From Mariniflexile sp. TRM1-10 (GTDB lineage Bacteria; Bacteroidota; Bacteroidia; Flavobacteriales; Flavobacteriaceae), in NCBI RefSeq assembly GCF_003425985.1, contig NZ_CP022985.1, forward strand, positions 3,332,001 through 3,396,000: a DNA stretch of 64,000 nt, given 5' to 3'. Shown here in pieces: positions 42,119 to 50,645 of this stretch; position 1 is the first letter of the stretch, and every line of letters begins with the position of its first letter. The notes beneath the pieces are model-generated. The model had not been told where the DNA came from. It was given only the letters and a program-made list of their open reading frames with translations, and did no database searches. The translations under genes were made by a program, and so were the position numbers.

Positions 42119-42891
42119 TGAATACAAGAGAACATCAGCTAAAAGCTTTTGATAGGTTATTGACTATTATGGATGATTTACGCAGCAAATGTCCATGGGA
42201 TAAAAAGCAAACCATGGAAAGTTTACGCCATTTAACTATTGAAGAAACATATGAGCTTGGTGATGCCATTTTAGATAATGATTTAGAGGAAGTTAAAAAA
42301 GAATTGGGCGATGTATTGCTTCACATTGTTTTCTATTCTAAAATAGGAAGCGAAACCAATGATTTTGATATTGCCGATGTTTGTAATGGCATTTGTGAAA
42401 AATTAATTAGCAGACACCCGCATATTTATGGCGATGTAAAGGTTGAAAATGAGGAAGATGTAAAGCGAAACTGGGAAAATTTAAAACTAAAAGAGGGCAA
42501 AAAAAGTGTTTTGGAAGGTGTGCCAAATAGTTTGCCAGCATTAGTAAAAGCGAATAGAATTCAAGAAAAAGTAGCCGGTGTGGGTTTCGATTGGGAAGAA
42601 CCCAACCAAGTATGGGAAAAAGTAGAAGAAGAACTTCAAGAGTTTAAGGATGAAGTGGAGAAAGGTGATAAAGATGCCATAGAAAGCGAATTTGGCGATG
42701 TCCTGTTTTCAATGGTTAACTACGCCCGTTTTTTAAACATCAATCCGGAAAATGCCTTGGAGCGGACCAATAAAAAGTTTACAAAACGCTTTCAGTACCT
42801 CGAAGAAAAAGCAAAAACTATAAATAAACCACTTAAAGATATGACTTTAGCTGAAATGGATGTGTTTTGGGAAGAAGCTAAAACCCTTTAA
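42118..42891 (+). CDS. mazG: Nucleoside triphosphate pyrophosphohydrolase
   Basis: The protein has 257 residues with two tandem MazG domains. The first has CPWDKKQTMESLRHLTIEE and ETYELGDAI...EVKKELGDVLLH with the EExxE and ExxD metal ligands. The second has VGFDWEEPNQVWEKVEEELQ and ESEFGDVLFSMVNYAR. MazG hydrolyses (d)NTPs to monophosphates and pyrophosphate, cleaning the nucleotide pool and affecting (p)ppGpp levels. It starts exactly at the end of the right direct repeat. The T9SS gene follows 94 bp downstream on the same strand. Confidence 0.95.
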   Translation: MNTREHQLKAFDRLLTIMDDLRSKCPWDKKQTMESLRHLTIEETYELGDAILDNDLEEVKKELGDVLLHIVFYSKIGSETNDFDIADVCNGICEKLISRHPHIYGDVKVENEEDVKRNWENLKLKEGKKSVLEGVPNSLPALVKANRIQEKVAGVGFDWEEPNQVWEKVEEELQEFKDEVEKGDKDAIESEFGDVLFSMVNYARFLNINPENALERTNKKFTKRFQYLEEKAKTINKPLKDMTLAEMDVFWEEAKTL

Positions 42892-42942
42892 TCGTATTAA
42901 AAGGTTTATTTGTCTTAAACATACAGAAATGCTTAGTTAATT

Positions 42943-42975
42943 GATAAATATTTATTTTATTTAGATAAATATTTA
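42943..42975 (+). promoter_or_regulatory. Paired GATAAATATTTA sites upstream of the T9SS type B gene
   Basis: GATAAATATTTA occurs at 42943-42954 and 42964-42975, 21 bp apart (about two helical turns). Each contains the palindrome TAAATATTTA. The second ends 10 nt before the ATG. A pair of protein-binding sites is possible, and so is chance in AT-rich DNA. Confidence 0.35.
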
Positions 42976-42985
42976 ACCATTAATA

Positions 42986-45142
42986 ATGTTTTTGAAAACA
43001 AATTACCTGTTATTCTATATAGTTTTTCTATTTATAAATAGCACCGTTTTTTCCCAAAATGTAGCTCCTACATTAACTGCAACGGGAAATCAATATTATT
43101 GCCCTAAAAGTCAAACAAAAATTGTTACCGATTTCAATATAGAAGATGAAGATGATACAGAAATAGAAGCCCTTTATGTACAAATTTCAGAAGGCTATAT
43201 TAATGGAGAAGATACCTTAATTCTTTTAGGAAGCCATCCAAATGTTGCTACATCATGGAGTGCGTTGGAAGGAAAGTTAACTATTGAAGGAATTGCATCG
43301 GCACTTGTTAGTTATACAGACCTCACAGCGGCTATAAAAGACGTTGTTTTCCAAAGTACAAGTAACAACCCAACAAACAAAAGTTTTTCAATTACAATAG
43401 GCGATGCCAATTATTTGCCTTCTACGGGTCATTATTATGAATATATAGCTTCATACGGCATTACTTGGACAGATGCAAAGATAGCTGCGGAGAATAGAAC
43501 CTATTTTGGTTTACAAGGCTATTTGGCAACTCTTACTTCTGCTGAAGAAGCCCAATTGGCAGGTGAACAGGCGGCAGGAGCAGGGTGGATTGGTGGAAAT
43601 GATGTAGAAATCGAAGGTGTTTGGAAATGGGTTACAGGTCCTGAAGCAGGAACTGTTTTTTGGAATGGTGTTGCTAATGGTTCAACACCAAATTATGCTA
43701 ATTGGAACAACAATGAACCAAATAATGTTAATGGTGGGGAAGATTATGCGCATATAACTGATCCGTCTATAGGCATTCCCGGAGCATGGAATGATTTAAG
43801 AGTAGGAGGCGATCCACCAGGGCTATATCATCCTAAGGGTTATATTGTAGAATATGGAGGCATGCCAGGAGATTTAGATTTAGAGATTGCGGCAAGCACA
43901 AATATTTATACTACACACATTGAATCTACTCAATCAGCATCCATTTGTGATGGAGGTACGGTTACTTTAAAAGCAAAAGCATCGCAAGGCGGTGATGTCT
44001 TATGGTTTGATGTGCCTACTGGAGGAATACCATTATATAAAGGAGATGCTTATACGGTGAGTATAAATGCGACTACCACATATTATGCTATGGCTTCAAT
44101 AAATGATTGCGTAGCAGGCAATAGAATTGCTGTTACAGCTACAGTAACACAATCTCCGATTATAATTGCTGTAACTAACGATGTTATATGTGGCACTGGT
44201 AGTGGAACTTTATCGGCATCGGCATCAGCAGGTATAATAAATTGGTATGATACACAAATAGGAGGTACTTTATTGCAAACAGGAGCGTCATATACCATTT
44301 CAGGGTTAGATACATCTACAACGTATTATGTAGAGGCATCTTTAAATGGGTGTACAAGCACAAGAACACCAGTAACAATGGAAGTGTATCCAGTACCGGA
44401 GTTTGAAGTAGTAAAAACGCCAGTAATTTATTGTTTAGGCACAACTCCTATAACTTTGGAGACATTTAATGCTAAAGGAACTTATACCTATCAATGGACA
44501 AATGAAACAGGAGAAGTTATAAGCAATTTACCATATGTAGACGTAAATTCAGAAGGGCTTTATACCGTAGTCGCTACCTCAAATGGTTGCGATACTCTTT
44601 TATCGGTTTCGGTAAAGGAATCAGATGTAGCAACAATAACTTATGAGGATATTTCTATCGTAGAAGCATCCAGTAATAATAGCATAACCATAAACAATGC
44701 TAACAATAATTTAGGAATTGGCGATTATGAGTTTGCTCTTGATAATGTAAATGGTTCTTATCAAGATGAACCGTATTTTGATGATGTAAAAGCAGGTTCT
44801 CATGTTATTTATGTGAAAGATAAAAATGGATGTGGTAACGATCCTACGTCATTGGAAATTTTTATACTTGGTTTTCCTAAATTTTTCACACCAAATAATG
44901 ATGGACAACATGATACTTGGCAGATTATAGGTTTAGGCACCGATTTTACCAACGCTTCAAAGGTAAACGTGTTTAACCGTTATGGAAAATTAATAAAGCA
45001 ACTGAATGCTAAAAATGGTTTTTGGGATGGAACATTTAATGGGCAGTTATTAGCAGGTTCAGATTACTGGTTTGTGGCTGAATTGGTTGATTTTTCTGGA
45101 AATGTTAGAACTTACCGAGGGCATTTTAGTTTGGTTAGGTAA
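42986..45142 (+). CDS. Secreted lectin/Ig-like protein with T9SS type B (gliding-motility C-terminal) domain
   Basis: The protein has 718 residues with a signal peptide ending TVFSQ. A cadherin-like N-terminal region is followed by a C-type-lectin-like domain (about 150-295: TWTDAKIAAENR, GYLATLTSAEEAQLAGEQ, GAGWIGGNDVEIEGVWKWV, YANWNNNEPNNVNGGEDYAH, KGYIVEYGG). Two Ig-like repeats follow (SICDGGTVTLKAKAS...ITTYYAMAS-like and VICGTGSGTLSASAS...STTYYVEAS). The last 85 residues form the type B sorting domain (FPKFFTPNNDGQHDTWQI, VNVFNRYGKLIKQL, YWFVAELVDFSG). It is secreted by the type IX system and probably binds sugars or surfaces. Confidence 0.9.
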   Translation: MFLKTNYLLFYIVFLFINSTVFSQNVAPTLTATGNQYYCPKSQTKIVTDFNIEDEDDTEIEALYVQISEGYINGEDTLILLGSHPNVATSWSALEGKLTIEGIASALVSYTDLTAAIKDVVFQSTSNNPTNKSFSITIGDANYLPSTGHYYEYIASYGITWTDAKIAAENRTYFGLQGYLATLTSAEEAQLAGEQAAGAGWIGGNDVEIEGVWKWVTGPEAGTVFWNGVANGSTPNYANWNNNEPNNVNGGEDYAHITDPSIGIPGAWNDLRVGGDPPGLYHPKGYIVEYGGMPGDLDLEIAASTNIYTTHIESTQSASICDGGTVTLKAKASQGGDVLWFDVPTGGIPLYKGDAYTVSINATTTYYAMASINDCVAGNRIAVTATVTQSPIIIAVTNDVICGTGSGTLSASASAGIINWYDTQIGGTLLQTGASYTISGLDTSTTYYVEASLNGCTSTRTPVTMEVYPVPEFEVVKTPVIYCLGTTPITLETFNAKGTYTYQWTNETGEVISNLPYVDVNSEGLYTVVATSNGCDTLLSVSVKESDVATITYEDISIVEASSNNSITINNANNNLGIGDYEFALDNVNGSYQDEPYFDDVKAGSHVIYVKDKNGCGNDPTSLEIFILGFPKFFTPNNDGQHDTWQIIGLGTDFTNASKVNVFNRYGKLIKQLNAKNGFWDGTFNGQLLAGSDYWFVAELVDFSGNVRTYRGHFSLVR

Positions 45143-45199
45143 CAAAACAAAGAGGCTGTCTAAAAAGTCCTTTAAATTTAATTTGTCAGGTTGAGACTT

Positions 45200-45420
45200 T
45201 TGTTAAAGTTTTTAACTAGCGAATGCGATGACGTATTTTGTGCAAGTTTAACAAAAAGTCACAATATTTCCGAGGCACAGCGTAGTGTTTATATACCTGT
45301 GGTTGAGTATGGTTTTCAGAAAATAGGGGTAGCGATTATGGTGCTTATTTATAATAATGCCCGAATGGTAGTCTAGCAAGCATAAAAATTTTCTGGGTGT
45401 GATTTTAAAAAATAATGTAG
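45200..45420 (+). ncRNA. Candidate bridge RNA of the IS110 element
   Basis: IS110-family elements of the IS621 kind encode a bridge RNA in the left non-coding end whose loops pair with target and donor DNA. Here GGTTGAG at 45301-45307 equals the left half of the target (45189-45195), and AATGGTAG at 45364-45371 equals the right end of the element (46740-46747). They appear in target-then-donor order, as in IS621. GACTTTTGTTAAAG and GTTTAACAAAAAGTC (45195-45260) form a 5' stem. The right-half guides could not be identified convincingly by eye. Confidence 0.55.
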
Positions 45421-45421
45421 G

Positions 45422-46729
45422 ATGAAAAAAATCAGGAAAAACGCAGGAGGGATCGATATCGGAGCCAAAAAAATCTTCATAGGTCTTGAAGATAAGGAGG
45501 TTCGCAGTTTTGATACCTTCACATCAGATCTGGAACAGGCGGTATCTTACTTAGAGGAAAACAATGTAACCTCAGTGGCCATGGAAGCCACGGGAGTGTA
45601 TTGGGTCATCCTCTATGATATATTGAAGGCAAGAGGCATCGATGTATGGTTGGTGGATGGCAGGAGCACAAAACAAGTTCCAGGCAGAAAGACCGATGTA
45701 AAGGACTGTCAATGGATACAGCAATTGCACAGCTATGGTTTGTTGAACCGTTGTTTTGTTGCAGATGAACTGGTACATGAACTAAGGAGCTATCAACGCC
45801 TGCGCGAAGATCACATCCGTAGTGCTGCTATGCATATTAACCATATGCAAAAAGCACTGACCCTGATGAACGTTCGGCTAAAAGAAGTTCTGGACCAAGT
45901 TCACGGGGTAAGTGGATTGAAAATAATCAGGGCGATCTTAAAGGGCGAAAGGGATCCCGGGGTTTTGGTAAAGCTATGCCATGGGAGTGTGTTGAAAACA
46001 AAAAAGGAACTGATCCTTAAATCCTTGAAAGGGCACTACAATGAAGCAGGGCTATTTGCTTTGGGCCAAGCAGTGGTGTGCTATGATTTTTATCAACAAC
46101 AAATTGCCGGTTGTGATCTGAAAATGGAAGAAGTCCTTAAAAAGATGGGGGCAAACCGGCCTAAAGTATCAAATAAGGCAACTCCACGAAAAAACGTGAG
46201 GCACCACAAACCAAATATAGAAGGAATGGACCGTTATCTATTGCAAATATTTGAAGGCAAAGATGCTACGGTCCTACCCGGTATAACAGATTATAATTGG
46301 ATGCAGCTCCTATCGGAAATAGGGACTGATTTACATAAATGGAAAACAGAAAAGCATTTTACTTCCTGGTTGGGACTGGCGCCAAAACAGCACCATTCGG
46401 GCAAGATGAAAAAAAACTATAAGGCTAAAGGACAACCAAAGGCCGGCCTGATATTTAAGCAAGCGGCCACGAGCCTGCTCAACAGCAAGAAAATTGCATT
46501 GGGTGCTTTTGGCAGAAAGATAAGGGCAAAGAAAGGGGCATCACCGGCAATAAAGGCAATGGCAAGAAAACTGGCAGAGCTCTATTGGAAGCTATTTGTT
46601 AAAGGACTGTCATATGTAGAGAAGGGAATCAAAGATTATGAGGAGAAGATCTTGTTTAATAAACAAAAGAACATTATGAAAATGGCAAGAGAACTTGGTT
46701 TGTCAATTAGCTATAAAACAGCGGTTTAG
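45422..46729 (+). CDS. IS110-family transposase
   Basis: The protein has 435 residues. The N-terminal DEDD/RuvC-like domain has GGIDIGAKK (Asp), VAMEATGVYWVIL (Glu), and WLVDGRSTKQVPGRKTDVKD (Asp pair). A coiled middle part precedes the C-terminal Tnp_20 domain (LPGITDYNWMQLLSEIG, FTSWLGLAPKQHHSGK with the candidate catalytic Ser, GLIFKQAATSL). These recombinases insert DNA under the guidance of a bridge RNA. Both domains are intact and of normal length, so the element may be active. Codon use is less AT-rich than in neighbouring chromosomal genes, which suggests recent arrival. Confidence 0.95.
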   Translation: MKKIRKNAGGIDIGAKKIFIGLEDKEVRSFDTFTSDLEQAVSYLEENNVTSVAMEATGVYWVILYDILKARGIDVWLVDGRSTKQVPGRKTDVKDCQWIQQLHSYGLLNRCFVADELVHELRSYQRLREDHIRSAAMHINHMQKALTLMNVRLKEVLDQVHGVSGLKIIRAILKGERDPGVLVKLCHGSVLKTKKELILKSLKGHYNEAGLFALGQAVVCYDFYQQQIAGCDLKMEEVLKKMGANRPKVSNKATPRKNVRHHKPNIEGMDRYLLQIFEGKDATVLPGITDYNWMQLLSEIGTDLHKWKTEKHFTSWLGLAPKQHHSGKMKKNYKAKGQPKAGLIFKQAATSLLNSKKIALGAFGRKIRAKKGASPAIKAMARKLAELYWKLFVKGLSYVEKGIKDYEEKILFNKQKNIMKMARELGLSISYKTAV

Positions 46730-46787
46730 CAAATACGTCAATGGTAGCTTGTCGAAACCGATATTGATTACCAGTAAGTTAAAATAT

Positions 46788-46817
46788 TTCGACAAAGCCT
46801 GTGCTGAGCTTGTCGAA
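46788..46817. repeat. REP-like hairpin inside the IS1182-like element
   Basis: TTCGACAA-N14-TTGTCGAA is an 8-bp stem flanking TGCTGAGC, another member of the REP-like family. It lies 40 bp from the REP half that the IS110 element split off. Confidence 0.6.
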
Positions 46818-46894
46818 GTGCTCAATATGAAGGCATATCCATAATAATATAAACTATTGTTTTTCAATAAAATAGGTATTATATTAGAAGGAAC

Positions 46895-46937
46895 AAACCC
46901 CGAAATTGCTCCAAACGGGCCAAAAACGGGGTTTTCT
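46895..46937 (+). terminator. Hairpin upstream of the IS1182-like transposase
   Basis: AACCCCG and CGGGGTT pair around a loop, followed by TTCTTTT. Lying 12 bp before the transposase start, it may block transcription that enters from outside the element, a known control device of insertion sequences. Confidence 0.55.
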
Positions 46938-46948
46938 TTTAAAGTGTG

Positions 46949-48313
46949 ATGCCAAAAATAATACGTTTAAGCGAATTTCAATACGAAATTCCAATTTTCG
47001 CCATCAATAAAGATTTTGATGGATTTTATGCCCAATTTCTAAAAACCGATTTGGGCAAAATTTACCTTTCCACGCCTTTTTCCGAGCTTGGTCAATCTTT
47101 CAAATTGAAAGATTCTAAAAAAGGAACCCATTGCTATTTTAGTCCCAAAGGGAAAATTGCCCTGATGATGCTCAAAAACTATTATGGATGCTCGGACAAG
47201 AAACTGATCGAGCTTTTGAATGGAAATATTTTCATGCAGTTTTTTTGCGATATTCTAATTCCCATCGATAAACCGCTGACCAACTTTAAGATCGTGAGCC
47301 AAATCAGGATGGAGCTTTCCAAGGGTTTAAATATTAGAAGATCCCAAGAAGTACTTGCCAAGAACTGGATTCCTTATATGAAGGACCTGGACAAAATGTT
47401 TACCGATGCGACCTGTTACGAGAGCGAAGTGCGTTTTCCAACCAATCAGAAATTGCTTTGGGAATGCGTTCAGTGGAACTACAGACAAATGGAATCCTTA
47501 TGCCGCACTTTGAAAATCAAATTGCCCAGGACCAAATATCTGGATTGGTGCAGACGCTATAACGAGTATTCGAAAAAACGAAAGAAACAATCCAAATACC
47601 GCACAAAAGTAACCCGAGGGTTACTGAAATTACTGTACAAACTTAACGGTGCACTGGGTCAGATAGAAAATCAATATCCATTTGGATCCACCGCTAAATA
47701 CAAGCGACAACGATCCATTATTGCCAAAGTTTACCGGCAACAGGCACAAATATTTAAAACAGGAAAAAGTGTTCCCGATAGAATCGTAAGCATCAGCAAA
47801 AGTTACATTCGTCCAATTGTGCGGGGCAAAGAAACCAAACAGGTAGAATTTGGAGCAAAAGTGAACAAAGTTCAAATAGACGGAATCAATTTTATTGAGC
47901 ATATCCAGTACCGTGCCTTCAATGAAGGGACCCGTTTGCAGAGCAGTGTATCTTGCGCCCAAAACCTGACCAAGACTAAAATAAAAATACTGGGGGCAGA
48001 TGCTATTTATGCTACCAATAAAAACCGAACATTTACCTCAAGTCGCAAAATCCAGACCGATTTTATCAGAAAAGGAAAGGCTGGTAAAAACAAAGAACAG
48101 CGTAAAATTTTGGCCAGAGAAATCAAAAAAGAACGTTCCACACGTCTTGAAGGAAGCTTTGGTAAAGAAAAAGAACATTACAACCTGAAAAAGATCAAGG
48201 CCAAAACCCAAAAGAGCGAGATTCTCTGGATTTTCTTCGGAATCCATACAGCCAATGCTCTTGAAATTGGAAGAAGAATTTACAGCTCTCGATTTAAAAA
48301 CTTAGCTGCTTAA
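46949..48313 (+). CDS. DDE transposase of the IS1182-like element
   Basis: The protein has 454 residues from ATG 46949; a GTG directly before it (46946) is also in frame. The N-terminal DUF772-like region (FSPKGKIALMMLKNYYGCSD) is followed by the catalytic DDE domain: first Asp in MFTDATCYESEVRFPTN, second in ILGADAIYATNKNRTF, Glu in RLEGSFGKEKEHYNL. A long basic insertion (YSKKRKKQSKYRTKVTRG) separates the first two. The family (IS4/IS5 superfamily, IS1182-like) is inferred from this layout and the terminal repeats. The frame is intact. Confidence 0.88.
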   Translation: MPKIIRLSEFQYEIPIFAINKDFDGFYAQFLKTDLGKIYLSTPFSELGQSFKLKDSKKGTHCYFSPKGKIALMMLKNYYGCSDKKLIELLNGNIFMQFFCDILIPIDKPLTNFKIVSQIRMELSKGLNIRRSQEVLAKNWIPYMKDLDKMFTDATCYESEVRFPTNQKLLWECVQWNYRQMESLCRTLKIKLPRTKYLDWCRRYNEYSKKRKKQSKYRTKVTRGLLKLLYKLNGALGQIENQYPFGSTAKYKRQRSIIAKVYRQQAQIFKTGKSVPDRIVSISKSYIRPIVRGKETKQVEFGAKVNKVQIDGINFIEHIQYRAFNEGTRLQSSVSCAQNLTKTKIKILGADAIYATNKNRTFTSSRKIQTDFIRKGKAGKNKEQRKILAREIKKERSTRLEGSFGKEKEHYNLKKIKAKTQKSEILWIFFGIHTANALEIGRRIYSSRFKNLAA

Positions 48314-48410
48314 AAAAACGAAAGCTAACTTCGATGGGATACTTGTGTCCTGTTGGAAACAAAAACGCATTCTTTTCTATAAAATTATCCTTAAAAAACT
48401 CCAAATAACA

Positions 48411-48449
48411 AAAATGACCGATTTTGAAAATCAAAATCGGTCATTTTTT
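48411..48449 (+). terminator. Terminator of the IS1182-like transposase
   Basis: AAATGACCGATTTTGA-AAA-TCAAAATCGGTCATTT, a perfect 16-bp stem followed by Ts, lies inside the right end of the element. Confidence 0.9.
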
Positions 48450-48538
48450 ATGTTAGTTTTACTCAAAAGTACTCTTACTTCTGAATGTGCCTATGAACAT
48501 AGAACTAGACTTTTTAGACAGCCTCTTTAATATAAATT

Positions 48539-50539
48539 TTAATAAAGCTCTTTTATTTTACTAAGCTTACTCTTCCACAATTTTAGGGCTTCTTTATGGG
48601 TTTTTATATTGTTGTGAACTTCTTTTACAAGTGGGTTGTCGTCTTCAACATTTGTAAAAAATTGTAGATTGTTTTCCAATTGATTGATTTGACTTTTTAC
48701 TTCATCAATCTTTTTCCTTATAAAATAACGTTCGTTATCTAAATCTTTATTGTCGTCTGAAGCATTAATAATATCAAGTTTATTTTCAAACTTAATCATT
48801 TCTACTTCGTTTCTATCCATTTTTAGACTAGTTAGAAAATCTTCAATAGCTTTATTGAACTTGCCCTCTATGTAACGTTTGTCATTAGGAACCCGTCCTA
48901 AATCTTTCCACTTGTTTATGTATTCTTTTATGCTTTCAACATTTTTTTCTTTATCAGCAACTGGCTTTAAATTTTTTAGTGTTTCTAAAAGAGCTATTTT
49001 ATTATTGAAAGCATCTAAACTTTCTTTATTTGCGGCATTTCGTGTCGCATGTAGTTTGTCGAAATAAAAATTACAAGCAGCCTTAAACCGTTTCCAAATT
49101 TTATCGCTGTCTTTACGGGGTACGTGACCTATTTTTTTCCAATCGCTTTGAATCTTTTTCATCAACGCGGTGGTTACCTCAAAATCGTCACTGTCTTTGT
49201 TGTCTTCGGCAATTTTAATTAAGTCTAATTTTTTTTGAAGATTGGTGTATTGGTCCTTTTTCAGGTCTTTATAAAACGCATTTTTTTGCCTGTTAAAAGT
49301 TCTTACAGACTCCTTAAATTTGGCCCAAGTGCTTTCGTTTACTTCTCTGGGGACTTTACCAATGTTAAAAAACTGTTCTCTTAAATCTTCAATCTCTTTA
49401 ATTTTCTTTTGCCAGCCATTGTGCGAATTAGCGCCTTGTGCTGTTACCGCATTTATACTTTCAATAATTTCAAGTTTTTTTTCTAGGTTTTTTTCATAAA
49501 CCTTATCTATCTGCTGATAATAAACTTGACGCTTATCGTTTATTTTTTTAGTTGCTGCTTTAAATTTTTCCCAGATAACTTCCCTATGTTCCTTATCTAC
49601 AGGTCCAAGTTCTTCTTTCCACATTTTATGAAGCTCTTGTAACTCTCTAAAGGCACGCATCACGTTATCATCTGCGGCTAATTCTTCAGCACGTTCAATT
49701 ATTAATAATTTACGTTCTAAATTATGCTTAAAGTCTAAATCGCGTAAGTCTCTGTTTAAATGTAAAAAGTCATAAAACATTTCTACATGGTGGTGGTAAC
49801 TATTCCAGGCGTTGTTGTATTTGTCTCGGGGTATAGGGCCTGTAGTTCTCCAACGTTCTTGTAGTTCCTTAAAGTGTTTGTAGGTAGTATTTATGTTTTC
49901 TTCAACATTAATCAAACCTTTTAATTCTTCAATAATTTCAAGTTTGTCGGCTAAATTTTGTTTTAAGTTTTTTTCTAAATTCTGGTAATGATCGTTTAGC
50001 TTTTTTCGGTAATTGTTATATGCTTCTTTGTATCGTTTTTGTATTGGCGACACATAATAAAAATCTATTTCGTCACCACCATCGTTTAAAAATTCTTCTT
50101 TCTTTTCGTCTAATAACGCTTGAAACTTGTCTTTAAATTCACTATTAATTCCATCAACATGTGATTTTATGGCCTGAACTTTTTCGTTTTTCACAAGCCT
50201 TTCCAATTCAATGGTAAGAGCCTCTAATGACATGGTGTCGTAGGCTTTTACTTCAATAGTATGACGTTCCTTATTGCCTTCATCTTCGGCATCTTCGGCA
50301 TTGGAATCTTCAATTTCATTGAAAACTTCGTCGTTTTGTTTGTCTGAATTTTTAATATCGTCGCTAGCACTTTCATTTTTGTCAATAGTTTTTTCTTCTG
50401 AAACAGATGGTGTATCTTTTGTTTCAGAATGATTTGTCTCTACCGACTTGTTTTCTTCCAAGACGTTATCAGAATGACTGGCATCCTTTTTAATTTCTTC
50501 TTTTCCTTCTGCTTTTGGCAGGTTATTTATATCAGACAT
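48539..50539 (-). CDS. DUF349-repeat coiled-coil protein
   Basis: The protein has 666 residues. The first 95 residues are acidic and low in complexity (Glu, Asp, Ser, Asn). At least five DUF349 repeats follow, each a helical hairpin with a WK..G.VPR-like motif: ERWRTTGPIPRDKYNNAW, KMWKEELGPVDKEHREVIW, REQFFNIGKVPREVNESTW, SDWKKIGHVPRKDSDKIW and NKWKDLGRVPNDKRYIEG. The repeats form long helices that probably bind nucleic acid or protein. Function in Bacteroidota is unknown. It is the last gene of a probable run TPR - DUF368 - DUF368 - aroE - DUF349. Confidence 0.92.
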   Translation of the reverse strand: MSDINNLPKAEGKEEIKKDASHSDNVLEENKSVETNHSETKDTPSVSEEKTIDKNESASDDIKNSDKQNDEVFNEIEDSNAEDAEDEGNKERHTIEVKAYDTMSLEALTIELERLVKNEKVQAIKSHVDGINSEFKDKFQALLDEKKEEFLNDGGDEIDFYYVSPIQKRYKEAYNNYRKKLNDHYQNLEKNLKQNLADKLEIIEELKGLINVEENINTTYKHFKELQERWRTTGPIPRDKYNNAWNSYHHHVEMFYDFLHLNRDLRDLDFKHNLERKLLIIERAEELAADDNVMRAFRELQELHKMWKEELGPVDKEHREVIWEKFKAATKKINDKRQVYYQQIDKVYEKNLEKKLEIIESINAVTAQGANSHNGWQKKIKEIEDLREQFFNIGKVPREVNESTWAKFKESVRTFNRQKNAFYKDLKKDQYTNLQKKLDLIKIAEDNKDSDDFEVTTALMKKIQSDWKKIGHVPRKDSDKIWKRFKAACNFYFDKLHATRNAANKESLDAFNNKIALLETLKNLKPVADKEKNVESIKEYINKWKDLGRVPNDKRYIEGKFNKAIEDFLTSLKMDRNEVEMIKFENKLDIINASDDNKDLDNERYFIRKKIDEVKSQINQLENNLQFFTNVEDDNPLVKEVHNNIKTHKEALKLWKSKLSKIKELY

Positions 50540-50645
50540 TTTTAAAAATGTTAGGGTTCCTTAAATTACTTTTGTGTTTAAAGATACTAACAAGTCTATT
50601 ATTTACAAAGTACTATGTGGGGTTTTAATGATTTGGAAGCTAATT

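Larger units (their letters stand above)
45196..46747 (+). mobile_element. IS110-family insertion sequence inside a REP-like target
   Basis: Left flank GTCAGGTTGAG (45185-45195) and right flank CTTGTCGAAACC (46748-46759) rejoin into the flavobacterial REP-like sequence, which fixes the insertion point. AG precedes both the left end (45194-45195) and the right junction (46746-46747), which is consistent with the CT/AG dinucleotide core of IS110-type recombination. The element is 1552 bp with a 226-bp left non-coding end, one transposase and a short right end, and has no inverted repeats, as expected. Confidence 0.85.
45151..48526 (+). mobile_element. IS1182-like insertion sequence, interrupted by an IS110 element
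   Basis: Perfect 19-bp terminal inverted repeats AGAGGCTGTCTAAAAAGTC (45151-45169) and its reverse complement (48508-48526) bound the element. Without the inserted IS110 it is about 1.82 kb, which suits one DDE transposase (46949-48313). No target duplication is obvious in the flanks. It lies between the T9SS type B gene and the DUF349 gene and interrupts neither. Confidence 0.88.

Noticed and set aside
45191..45376. 61-codon frame in the left end of the IS110 element
   Set aside because: It coincides with the candidate bridge RNA, has no start context and no recognisable product.
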